64,000 nt of DNA from Bacteroidia bacterium (GTDB lineage Bacteria; Bacteroidota; Bacteroidia; UKL13-3): positions 1 to 64,000 of the forward strand of contig JAIOYZ010000002.1 in NCBI GenBank assembly GCA_021740845.1. The letters are read 5' to 3'. Below are positions 1 to 7,304 of this stretch, piece by piece; the first letter of the stretch is position 1, and every line of letters begins with the position of its first letter. The notes beneath the pieces are model-generated. The model was not told the DNA's origin. It was given only the letters and a program-made list of their open reading frames with translations, and did no database searches. Both the position numbers and the translations under genes were made by a program.

Positions 1-486
1 TGACCATGGTCGTTTTGCGGTTTGTTTATGAACCACTTTGCAAGCCTGTAATGCAATTTTATAACAAAAACTTAAGCCTATTAAAAATAACAAAATACTT
101 AATGGAAAATAAAAGTGTGTTAGGGAAACTCCTTGAAACAACTAACTCAAAAACAATTGGAGACTCGGTGCAATTAAAAATAATTGCTAAATACTGTTGT
201 TATGAAAAAAGGGTTAAAAGGATTAATTATATGCAGGAAAGCGAGATGTCGATTCCTTAAGTTGACGCGTATGCCCGCTGGGGTCGTTTAAAAAGTAGTT
301 ATATTTTTCCCTCTTGGCCTTTGTGGTTAATTTTATCCATCCTTGAATTTTCATGCCTCAAATTCGAGCAAAATTATTCACTCAAGGCCAATTCTACTAT
401 GGACAATGGACTTTGGTCAATCGACAAAAACCTACCACTTCTATGCCAACAGCTAATAGCCAACATCTAAAAACAAAACTCCCAAC
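1..486. other. Intergenic stretch at left edge, no supported gene
   Basis: No convincing gene is visible here. Two open frames exist (6-260 and 353-691, plus strand), but neither resembles a known family, and the second runs antisense into the phosphoesterase gene. The right part (about 397-482) has a seven-base periodic, low-complexity composition that is listed separately. The metallophosphoesterase gene ends at 487, and no strong terminator was seen behind it. Confidence 0.6.
397..482. repeat. Degenerate seven-base repeat tracts
   Basis: Two adjoining tracts read as imperfect heptamers: CTATGGA, CAATGGA, CTTTGGT, CAATCGA from 397, and then, in a different phase, AACAGCT, AATAGCC, AACATCT from 448. 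The unit drifts from copy to copy but the period of seven is kept. A tract of the same style lies at 16324-16378. No function is known. Confidence 0.45.
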
Positions 487-1746
487 CTACGCACTTTTCC
501 TCAACTCAATAACCGTAATCTCCGGCCAAATGCCAACTCGGCCGCTAAAGCCAAGAAACCCAAATCCGCGGTTTATGTGTAAGTATCGGTTATTTTCTTG
601 GTACAAACCTGCCCATTTTTTATACCTCCACTTTACCGGACTCCATTTAAACCAAGGCAAATCAATACCCATTTGCATTCCGTGTGTATGACCAGATAAA
701 GTTAAATGAATATGAGTATCGTGGTTCTTTACTTCGTGCTCAAAATGGGTTGGGTCGTGAGATAATAATATTTTAAATCCGGTTTGATCCAAGCCCGATA
801 ATGCTTTAGATAAATCTCCAATTTTGGCAAATCCATGTCCCCAATTTTGTACTCCAATTAAATGGATTTTTTGATTGTCTTTTTCTAGTTCTATGCTTTC
901 GTCTTGCAACAACCGAAAGCCAATATCTGCTTGGTGTTGTTTTAAATTTTCTAAATTTTGAGCCTTGTGCTGCACACTTTCCCATGCAACATAATCGCCA
1001 TAATCGTGGTTGCCTAAAACAGAAAACTGTCCAAATGGAGCGCGAATGGTGCTAAATAATTTTTTCCAAGGTTCAAATTCAGAAGCCAAATTATTTACCA
1101 AATCACCTGTAAATAAAAACAAATCTGAATTTTGTTTTTTAATCATTTCAACTCCCTTTGTCACCGCTTTTTCATTGTCAAAACTACCCGAATGCACATC
1201 CGATATTTGGGTAATTTTAAATCCATCAAATGCCTCAGGTAAATCTGGGAAAGAAAGTACATGTTTGTGAACCTTGTATTTGTATTTTCCTTTAATCATT
1301 CCATAAACAAAGTATCCAATCATAAAAAGTGCAAGAGCAATTCCTATCCAGGCGCTTGCTAGCAAATAGGTTTGGTTCGAACCAAAAGGTATTTCTGGAA
1401 CCCCAATTATTGCGGAACTTGCCGAACTCATTAGAGCAATTAATTTGCTAATTCCTTTTACAAATATTAGGGAAAGCATTACAAAAAATAGAGTGATTAA
1501 ACTATTGAAACCAAGGTTCCCTAAAAAGCCCAAACCATTTTTTAATTGCATTTTTCTTAAGCCATAAAGAGTTAAAGCCAAACTCAAATAGGGGATGGTC
1601 CAGAATAAAAATAGAAAGGATTTCAACGCAAAAACACTGCTGATGCCAGACAAAATTGGCTGAAGAGTGCTTAAAGCCAGTTTGTTCATAAAGTAAATAA
1701 GAAAACCTATTAAGGTAAAAGGAATTAAAGCTTTAATGCCGTTCAT
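487..1746 (-). CDS. Membrane-anchored calcineurin-like metallophosphoesterase
   Basis: This 419-residue protein has a hydrophobic N-terminal part (about residues 1-155) with several predicted membrane segments, followed by a calcineurin-like phosphoesterase domain. The dimetal-site motifs appear in order: ISDVHSG, FTGDLVNN, LGNHDYGDY, LLSHDPTHF and SGHTHGMQ. The organisation matches YkuE-like enzymes, whose substrates are phosphoesters or pyrophosphate-linked lipids, but the substrate here cannot be told from sequence. The domain is expected on one face of the inner membrane. The gene is separated from rpsA upstream by a terminator and has an ATG start. The sequence TTTGGTTCGAACCAAA at 1371-1386 lies inside the reading frame. 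Confidence 0.88.
   Translation of the reverse strand: MNGIKALIPFTLIGFLIYFMNKLALSTLQPILSGISSVFALKSFLFLFWTIPYLSLALTLYGLRKMQLKNGLGFLGNLGFNSLITLFFVMLSLIFVKGISKLIALMSSASSAIIGVPEIPFGSNQTYLLASAWIGIALALFMIGYFVYGMIKGKYKYKVHKHVLSFPDLPEAFDGFKITQISDVHSGSFDNEKAVTKGVEMIKKQNSDLFLFTGDLVNNLASEFEPWKKLFSTIRAPFGQFSVLGNHDYGDYVAWESVQHKAQNLENLKQHQADIGFRLLQDESIELEKDNQKIHLIGVQNWGHGFAKIGDLSKALSGLDQTGFKILLSHDPTHFEHEVKNHDTHIHLTLSGHTHGMQMGIDLPWFKWSPVKWRYKKWAGLYQENNRYLHINRGFGFLGFSGRVGIWPEITVIELRKSA
1374..1383. repeat. Perfect-palindrome copy of the iterated GGTT-NN-AACC motif (coding)
   Basis: The sequence GGTTCGAACC lies inside the phosphoesterase gene. With its flanks it forms the 16-bp perfect palindrome TTTGGTTCGAACCAAA. 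It belongs to the dispersed family described in the findings. Confidence 0.8.
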
Positions 1747-1889
1747 GATTTTGTGTTTTTAATTGGATATACATCCAAATCCTGCACAAAGGTGAAACAA
1801 TTATAAAGCCTGAATAACATTTGTCGATGAATGTTAGCAATGCATCGCTCAAAGCAAACTTATTAAGCCTAGGCGATAAAAATTTGCAT

Positions 1890-1926
1890 AAAAAAATCCC
1901 CCTTCACTTTCGTGAAGAGGGATTTT
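1890..1926 (-). terminator. Rho-independent terminator of rpsA
   Basis: On the minus strand a hairpin with arms AAAATCCC-CTTCAC and GTGAAG-GGGATTTT (one C-A mismatch, TTTC loop) is followed by seven U residues (A-run at 1890-1896 on the plus strand). It lies 20 nt behind the rpsA stop codon. Confidence 0.88.
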
Positions 1927-1945
1927 CTATAATTGAATGGTAATA

Positions 1946-3745
1946 TTATTTACCTTCTAATTTAGCTTTTAATTCAGCTAAGCCACCAACATCAGCAAAT
2001 GTTGATTTCTCAGTTCCTTCGTTGATTTTCTTAGCAGCTTTAGCTACTTTTTCTTTCTCAACTTCTTTAGTTTTAACTTCAGCATCTTTCTTCACAATTT
2101 CTTCTTCTCTCCAAAGAGCAGTATGTGAAAGAACGATTCTGCGGTTTTCTTTATTGAACTCAGTTACTTTGAAAGTAAGAACCTCATCTTCTTTAGCGGT
2201 TTTCTTATCTTCTTTTTGTAATTGTTTCAATGGAGCATAACCTTCAACACCGTATGGTAAAGCTACGATTGCACTCTTATCTTCAATTTTCAAGATAGTA
2301 CCTTCGTGCTCTGATCCAACAGAGAATAAAGTTTCAAAAGCTTCCCAAGGATTTTCGTCTAATTGTTTATGGCCTAAGCTCAAACGACGATTTTCTAAGT
2401 CAACTTCTAATACCAATACGTCTAATTCTTGATTTACTTTTACGAATTCGTTTGGATGTTTGATTTTCTTAGTCCAGCTCAAATCTGAAACGTGAACCAA
2501 TCCGTCAACACCTTCTTCTAATTCTACAAATAAACCGTAGTTAGTCATATTACGTACAATACCTTTATGACGAGAGTTCAAAGGATATCTTTCTTGGATA
2601 TTAACCCAAGGATCTGCCTTCAATTGTTTTACGCCAAGAGACATTTTACGTTCTTCTTTGTCTAAAGTTAAGATAACTGCTTCCATTTCGTCACCCATTT
2701 TCAAGAAATCTTGAGGTGAACGCAAATGTTGACTCCAGCTCATTTCACTTACGTGAATTAAACCTTCTACACCAGGAGCAATTTCTAAGAATGCACCGTA
2801 ATCAGCTATGTTTACGATTTTACCAGTTACTTTAGCTCCAACAACTAAGTTTTCAGCTAAAGAATCCCAAGGATGTGCACCTAATTGTTTTAAACCTAAT
2901 GAAATACGTTTCTTCTCATCATCAAAATCTAATACCACAATATTGATCTTTTGATCCATTTGCAATACTTCTTCTGGATGATTGATACGTCCCCATGAAA
3001 TATCAGTGATATGTAACAAACCATCTACACCTCCAAGATCGATGAACACACCAAATGATGTCATGTTCTTCACAGTACCTTCCAATACTTGACCTTTTTC
3101 TAATTTAGATAAGATGTCTGATTTTTGTTTTTCGATGTCCTCTTCAATCAATACTTTATGTGAAATTACCACATTTTTGAAAGCATGATTTACTTTTACC
3201 ACTTTAAATGGCATGGTTTGGCCAACGTAAACATCGTAATCTTTAATTGGCTTAGTGTCGATTTGTGAACCAGGTAAGAAGGTATCGATACCGAATACTT
3301 CTACCACTAAACCACCTTTGGTACGAGTTTTAACGTAACCATTAACGATTGTATCGTTTTCCTGAGCCTGCAGGATGTTTTCCCAAGCTCTTTCGCTAAC
3401 CGCTTTTTTGCGACTAAGAATAAGCTGTCCGTTGGGATCTTCTTTGGTTTCTAACAATACTTCAACTTCATCGCCAATTTTCAAATCCGGCATATCGCGG
3501 AATTCTGTACGAGCAATTAGGCCATCAGATTTGAAACCGATGTTAAGAACTACTTCCTTTTCGGTAAAACCTACTACGGATCCCTTTACGATTTCCTTCT
3601 CATTGAAGGCGTTTAAGGTGTTTTCATAAAGAGAGGCTAACGTTTGGTGTTCCTCTTGCGAGCGGCCGCCAAATCCGGCTTTGTCCATACTCCAATCAAA
3701 ATCCTGATCGGGAGTTGGTGTGTTTTTGTTAATGATGTTTGACAA
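1946..3745 (-). CDS. rpsA: 30S ribosomal protein S1
   Basis: Ribosomal protein S1 binds mRNA on the small subunit. The 599-residue product shows a run of S1 (OB-fold) repeats; four successive ones carry the recurring G-x-FV/LE/DL-x-GV-G-L-H-S/D-S-W pattern (for example FGVFIDLGGVDGLLHITDISW and YGLFVELEEGVDGLVHVSD). Two more divergent repeats precede them and one follows. The C-terminus is a lysine/glutamate-rich tail. Length fits S1 of this phylum. The only plausible start is TTG at 3745, supported by the strong Shine-Dalgarno at 3754-3762 and by the promoter at 3778-3807. The next in-frame Met is about 20 codons in. A terminator follows, so the gene is probably monocistronic. Confidence 0.96.
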   Translation of the reverse strand: MSNIINKNTPTPDQDFDWSMDKAGFGGRSQEEHQTLASLYENTLNAFNEKEIVKGSVVGFTEKEVVLNIGFKSDGLIARTEFRDMPDLKIGDEVEVLLETKEDPNGQLILSRKKAVSERAWENILQAQENDTIVNGYVKTRTKGGLVVEVFGIDTFLPGSQIDTKPIKDYDVYVGQTMPFKVVKVNHAFKNVVISHKVLIEEDIEKQKSDILSKLEKGQVLEGTVKNMTSFGVFIDLGGVDGLLHITDISWGRINHPEEVLQMDQKINIVVLDFDDEKKRISLGLKQLGAHPWDSLAENLVVGAKVTGKIVNIADYGAFLEIAPGVEGLIHVSEMSWSQHLRSPQDFLKMGDEMEAVILTLDKEERKMSLGVKQLKADPWVNIQERYPLNSRHKGIVRNMTNYGLFVELEEGVDGLVHVSDLSWTKKIKHPNEFVKVNQELDVLVLEVDLENRRLSLGHKQLDENPWEAFETLFSVGSEHEGTILKIEDKSAIVALPYGVEGYAPLKQLQKEDKKTAKEDEVLTFKVTEFNKENRRIVLSHTALWREEEIVKKDAEVKTKEVEKEKVAKAAKKINEGTEKSTFADVGGLAELKAKLEGK

Positions 3746-3753
3746 TAAAATAA

Positions 3754-3762
3754 TCTCCTTTC
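3754..3762 (-). promoter_or_regulatory. Strong Shine-Dalgarno of rpsA
   Basis: The minus strand reads GAAAGGAGA with the AGGAG core nine bases before the TTG start. Ribosome binding sites this strong are uncommon in Bacteroidota, where the anti-Shine-Dalgarno is largely sequestered. It fixes the unusual start codon of rpsA and may allow autogenous control. Confidence 0.72.
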
Positions 3763-3777
3763 GCTTAAAAAAGCCTG

Positions 3778-3807
3778 CAAATATAAGGCTAAATAATTGA
3801 TGTGCAA
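3778..3807 (-). promoter_or_regulatory. Bacteroidota-type promoter of rpsA
   Basis: On the minus strand a -33 TTG (plus-strand 3805-3807) and a -7 box TATATTTG (3778-3785) are separated by exactly 19 bases, matching the phylum consensus TTTG-N19-TAnnTTTG. Transcription would start near 3772, giving a leader of about 27 nt that contains the Shine-Dalgarno. Confidence 0.75.
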
Positions 3808-3859
3808 GGGAATTATTCTGTTTTTAAGTCAATTTTCTCATTTATTTTTCACCTATTTT

Positions 3860-3869
3860 GGTTCGAACC
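3860..3869. repeat. Perfect-palindrome copy of the iterated motif (intergenic)
   Basis: GGTTCGAACC lies within the 16-bp perfect palindrome TTTGGTTCGAACCAAA (3857-3872), between rpsA and the downstream membrane-protein gene. A second family member lies only 33 bp away at 3902. Confidence 0.85.
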
Positions 3870-3901
3870 AAATTAAAAAAATAAAATTGCATTCTTTCTT
3901 T

Positions 3902-3911
3902 GGTTCAAACC
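3902..3911. repeat. Iterated motif GGTTCAAACC (intergenic)
   Basis: This copy has the full preferred context TTTGGTTCAAACCGAA. It lies eight bases beyond the stop codon of the four-helix membrane protein gene. Confidence 0.85.
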
Positions 3912-3919
3912 GAACCTTA

Positions 3920-4591
3920 CTATTTATCTTCTACACTAGATTTTAACAATAAAATCATAATAAGAAATAAAGAAATAATAAATAGCCCAATTACAATTAA
4001 TGCCAACCAAAATAGATATTGATTAACTAATTGAGTGATTTGGTTTTTCTTGCTAATTTCTGAATCAAGTTTAATTGCATTTTCTCTAACAAGGATGGAG
4101 TAATCTTTTTGAAAATGGAAAAACTCGTTTACGCTAACTGTCAATTGGTTCAAAAAAAACTTCTTAGCTTCTGTGTTTTTTTCGTTTTGAACCAACTCAA
4201 TAAAAATATTTCTATCAGCAATCAACCTTTTTCTGGCATTTTCTAATGATTTAAATTGATCTTTTTGTTCTTCACTTTTTGCTTCCTTTTCCAAGGATTG
4301 CATCAAAACCTCATTTTCTGATTTAATAGAGTCGAGCGCTGTTATGGCTTCTTTCAAATCAGATTCCTCATTAGAAATTATCAATTGATAACATTTCTGC
4401 ATGCCCAAAGCGGTGTTTACTGCTGCTTGTGTTAAGGCATTAGAATTTCTCAACGAACTTTCTACCATGTCCGTGTTTGCTTCGCTCTTTGATAGAAAAT
4501 TAGTAGTGTTATAAGCTATTAATCCAATGAAAAAAGCTACAAAAAGAATTAAGAAAAACACGGTGATTTTTGTAGACTTTTTAGTTTTCAT
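3920..4591 (-). CDS. Orphan four-helix-bundle membrane protein (MCP sensor-like)
   Basis: The 223-residue protein has an N-terminal membrane helix (about 10-30), a long polar alpha-helical region (about 35-190) and a second membrane helix (about 193-216), then only a few cytoplasmic residues. This is the topology of the periplasmic four-helix sensor of chemoreceptors and some kinases, but no HAMP, kinase or signalling domain follows. Sequence assignment to that superfamily is my inference from pattern, not a firm match. The gene sits 10 nt downstream of the amidohydrolase gene and is probably cotranscribed with it. A partner protein could supply the output. Confidence 0.6.
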   Translation of the reverse strand: MKTKKSTKITVFFLILFVAFFIGLIAYNTTNFLSKSEANTDMVESSLRNSNALTQAAVNTALGMQKCYQLIISNEESDLKEAITALDSIKSENEVLMQSLEKEAKSEEQKDQFKSLENARKRLIADRNIFIELVQNEKNTEAKKFFLNQLTVSVNEFFHFQKDYSILVRENAIKLDSEISKKNQITQLVNQYLFWLALIVIGLFIISLFLIMILLLKSSVEDK

Positions 4592-4601
4592 GGTGTTGAT
4601 T

Positions 4602-5792
4602 TTATTTCTTTAATTCCTCAATAGCTGCATAAGCCATAAGCCCAGCACCAATTTCTAATGCATTTTCATCGATATCAAAAGTTGGCGTGTGAACACCAGA
4701 TACAATTCCTTTTTCTTCATTTCTTGTGCCTAGCCTATAAAAACAGGCAGGAGCAACTTGCGAATAATAAGAGAAATCTTCTGCTGCCATCCAAATATCC
4801 AAATCCACAACATTCTCCTTACCTAAATAATCAATTGCAGCTTGTTTAGCTCTAGCTGTAATTTCTGGGTCGTTTTTTAGAAAGGGATATCCTTTTCTAA
4901 TTTCAAATTCAACTCTTCCTCCAAGTCCTTCTGCAATGCTATTTGCTGTTCTTAACATTATTTCATGTGCCTTGCTTCTCCAATTTTCATCTAATGTTCT
5001 AAAGGTTCCTTCCAGATAAACTTCATTTGGAATTACATTGGTGGCTCCATTGGCTATAACTTTTCCAAATGTTAAAACACTAGGTATAATTGGATTTGCA
5101 CTGCGACTAACAACTTGTTGCAACGCAACTATCATTTGTGCCGTAATTGCTATTGGGTCGATGCATAAATGTGGCATTGCTCCATGTCCGCCTTTTCCTA
5201 TAACTTTCACGTAAATTTCATCTGTGCTGGCCATGTATAACCCACTTCTAAATCCTACTTTTCCTACTGGTATTAATGGCATTACGTGCTGACCCAATAT
5301 ACTGTTAACCTTTGGATTTTCAAGGATTCCTTCCTTAATCATTAAAGAAGCTCCACCTGGCAATTTTTCTTCGCCTGGTTGGAAAATTAGTTTAAAGGTT
5401 CCTTCAAATTCATCTTTTAAGGAATGTAATATTTGCGCAACTCCTAATAAACATGTAGTATGTACATCGTGTCCGCAGGCATGCATTACACCTGGGTTTT
5501 GAGATTTATAGCTTACTTCATTCGCCTCCACAATTGGCAGCGCATCCATATCTGCTCTTAATGCAACTACTTTTTTACTCGGGTTCTTTCCTTCAATTAA
5601 AACTTCTAATCCCGTGTTAGCCATTGGTTTTATTTGGGAAATCCCTATAGCGTCCAATTGAGCTTTTACATAGGCCACTGTTTCAAATTCTTGAAAAGAT
5701 AATTCGGGATGACTATGAATATGCCTGCGAATGGCAATTAGATTATTACTAAGGCTTTTGGCTTTTTCTTTTATTTTTTGGAGATGACTCAT
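4602..5792 (-). CDS. M20 family amidohydrolase (N-acyl amino acid / hippurate hydrolase type)
   Basis: This is a zinc-dependent M20D aminoacylase-type peptidase of 396 residues that hydrolyses N-acyl amino acids. Motifs in order are HSHPELSFQEFET, DMDALP, MHACGHDVHTT (metal Cys/His), QPGEEKLPGGA (catalytic and metal Glu), the dimerisation-domain GKGGHGAMPH and the C-terminal metal His region MAAEDFSYY. Length is normal and the ATG start is unambiguous. Relatives act as N-acetyl-diaminopimelate deacetylase, hippurate hydrolase or auxin-conjugate hydrolase, and the real substrate cannot be told. It leads a two-gene unit with the four-helix membrane protein. Confidence 0.93.
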   Translation of the reverse strand: MSHLQKIKEKAKSLSNNLIAIRRHIHSHPELSFQEFETVAYVKAQLDAIGISQIKPMANTGLEVLIEGKNPSKKVVALRADMDALPIVEANEVSYKSQNPGVMHACGHDVHTTCLLGVAQILHSLKDEFEGTFKLIFQPGEEKLPGGASLMIKEGILENPKVNSILGQHVMPLIPVGKVGFRSGLYMASTDEIYVKVIGKGGHGAMPHLCIDPIAITAQMIVALQQVVSRSANPIIPSVLTFGKVIANGATNVIPNEVYLEGTFRTLDENWRSKAHEIMLRTANSIAEGLGGRVEFEIRKGYPFLKNDPEITARAKQAAIDYLGKENVVDLDIWMAAEDFSYYSQVAPACFYRLGTRNEEKGIVSGVHTPTFDIDENALEIGAGLMAYAAIEELKK

Positions 5793-5800
5793 ATCACTAG

Positions 5801-5832
5801 CAAATGAAAACTATATCTTGCATTTTACCAAA
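5801..5832 (-). promoter_or_regulatory. Likely promoter of the amidohydrolase gene
   Basis: On the minus strand TTTG (plus 5829-5832) is followed after 20 bases by TTCATTTG (5801-5808), one mismatch from TAnnTTTG. The -7 box ends only eight bases before the ATG at 5792, so the transcript would be almost leaderless. Confidence 0.5.
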
Positions 5833-5944
5833 GACTGACAAATATCAATGCTTTTCAGAAAAGGAATTGCTAATATTCGTCATCTAATTGTTTAAACCTT
5901 CTGCATAATTTTTTATCTATGCAAATGGTTTTTAGTTGTTTTTC

Positions 5945-5954
5945 GGTTTGAACC
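5945..5954. repeat. Iterated motif GGTTTGAACC upstream of the PqqD operon
   Basis: Full context TTCGGTTTGAACCAAA, 14 bases before the PqqD-like start codon, in the leader of the six-gene operon. It could be a binding site here, but the same sequence also occurs inside genes. Confidence 0.85.
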
Positions 5955-5968
5955 AAAAATTTTTCATT

Positions 5969-6217
5969 ATGAAATTAAATAAAAATATTGCTGTAAGTGA
6001 GAATGGATTTATTTTTAATCCTTTGAGCGGTGATTCATTTTCTACAAATCCTATAGGACAAGAAATAGTGCGGTTGATGAAGGAGGGAAAAGAAAGAAAG
6101 GAAATTGTTTCTGCTTTGATGGATAAGTATGCAACCGATGAAGCCACCATTGAAAAGGATTTGAGCGATTTTTTTCAAATGTTGTTTTCCTACCAATTGA
6201 TTAACGAACATGAATAA
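5969..6217 (+). CDS. PqqD-like peptide-binding (RRE) protein
   Basis: This 82-residue protein has the pattern of PqqD-family domains: an N-terminal beta-rich part (MKLNKNIAVSENGFIFNP then a DSFSTNPIGQEIVRLM segment) followed by helices with ERKEIVSALMDKYATDEATIEKDLSDFF. PqqD domains bind leader peptides and hand substrates to modifying enzymes. The frame extends 11 codons upstream, but the ATG at 5969 gives the typical start, and the upstream part overlaps the GGTTTGAACC repeat. The stop overlaps the ATP-grasp gene start by 8 nt, so translation is probably coupled. No canonical precursor-peptide gene was seen nearby. Confidence 0.8.
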   Translation: MKLNKNIAVSENGFIFNPLSGDSFSTNPIGQEIVRLMKEGKERKEIVSALMDKYATDEATIEKDLSDFFQMLFSYQLINEHE

Positions 6218-7259
6218 GCGCAAAGTTTGTGTTGCCGTTTCTGGACTAAATAATATTGATAGTCCTGGGCCCGGAATTCCTGTTATTCGTGCTTTAAAGG
6301 AAAGTGCAGAGTTTGATGTTCGCATAATCGGTTTGTCGTACGAAAACCTAGAACCGGGTTTGTACATGCACGATTTGGTAGATAAATCCTACAGCATTCC
6401 ATTGCCTTCTTCTGGCATGGATAGCCTTCTACAACGTTTGGCTTATATTCATTCTATAGAAAAGTTAGATATGATTATTCCCAACTTCGACGCAGAATTG
6501 CATAGCTTTATCAAATTAGGTTCAAGACTAAAAACAGAATTTGGCATTGCTACCTTTATGCCAGATCTAGAAACTTTTGAATCACGACACAAATCTGTAT
6601 TGTTTGAATTTGGCGAAAAAAATGGGGTAATCGTTCCTAAAGCCAAAATGATTTATACCCCAAATGAAATTTATAAAGTTGGTCAAGAATTGGGTTATCC
6701 TTTAGTAGTAAAAGGTAAATATTATGATGCTAGTATTGCTGCAACTCCAGAACAAGCCGTAAACTATTTTCATAAGATTTCTAATAAATGGGGTTTGCCA
6801 ATTATTCTTCAGGAGTTTGTTTCTGGCAACGAAGTAAACGTAACTGCAATTGGTGATGGCAATGGAAATTGCATTGGCGCAGTACCCATGAGAAAATTAT
6901 ACATCACAGATAAAGGCAAGGCTTGGGCGGGAATTTCCTTACTAGACGAAGAACTAATTGATATCACCAACCGCGTTATTGGTAATTCTAAATGGCGTGG
7001 TGGTTGTGAGTTGGAATTTATAAAAACCAAAGAAAATAAATACTACTTATTAGAAATGAATCCTCGCTTTCCTGCTTGGGTTTATCTAGCTGTTGGCTGT
7101 GGTCAAAACCACCCAGAGGCTTTGGTGAAAATGGCTTTGGGATTAGAGCAAAAGCCTTTTGAATCCTATGAAAGTGGAAAGTTATTTGTTCGTTATAGCT
7201 TCGATCAAATTGTTAGTCTTTCTGAGTACGAAAAAATATCAACCTTGGGAGAATTGTAG
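6210..7259 (+). CDS. ATP-grasp ligase, CarB/PylC-like
   Basis: ATP-grasp enzymes activate a carboxylate as acyl phosphate and join it to an amine or thiol. The 349-residue product has an N-terminal Rossmann-like part (VCVAVSGLNNIDSPGPGIPV), a lid/lysine region (YPLVVKGKYYDASIA), the hinge IILQEFVSGNEVNVTA and the metal-binding pair CELEFIKT and EMNPRFPAW, whose Glu and Asn coordinate Mg. The overall shape is closest to carbamoyl-phosphate-synthase large-chain or PylC-type proteins. It overlaps the PqqD gene by 8 nt and precedes the decarboxylase by 45 nt, which suggests that it works on the same substrate. The substrate is unknown. Confidence 0.86.
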   Translation: MNKRKVCVAVSGLNNIDSPGPGIPVIRALKESAEFDVRIIGLSYENLEPGLYMHDLVDKSYSIPLPSSGMDSLLQRLAYIHSIEKLDMIIPNFDAELHSFIKLGSRLKTEFGIATFMPDLETFESRHKSVLFEFGEKNGVIVPKAKMIYTPNEIYKVGQELGYPLVVKGKYYDASIAATPEQAVNYFHKISNKWGLPIILQEFVSGNEVNVTAIGDGNGNCIGAVPMRKLYITDKGKAWAGISLLDEELIDITNRVIGNSKWRGGCELEFIKTKENKYYLLEMNPRFPAWVYLAVGCGQNHPEALVKMALGLEQKPFESYESGKLFVRYSFDQIVSLSEYEKISTLGEL

Positions 7260-7304
7260 TTCTTCATTATCATTTAAAAGTATAAAAATATTTAAAATAG
7301 TATC

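Noticed and set aside
6-260. An 84-codon open frame at the left edge
   Set aside because: No family resemblance, biased composition and no visible ribosome binding site or promoter; not reported as a gene.
353-691. A 112-codon open frame overlapping the phosphoesterase 3' end
   Set aside because: It is antisense to a clearly real gene and its sequence follows the heptamer-repeat tract.
3375-3629. An open frame opposite rpsA, and similar ones opposite recN, gldE and the T9SS genes
   Set aside because: These are shadows of strongly coding sequence on the other strand and have no domain signal.
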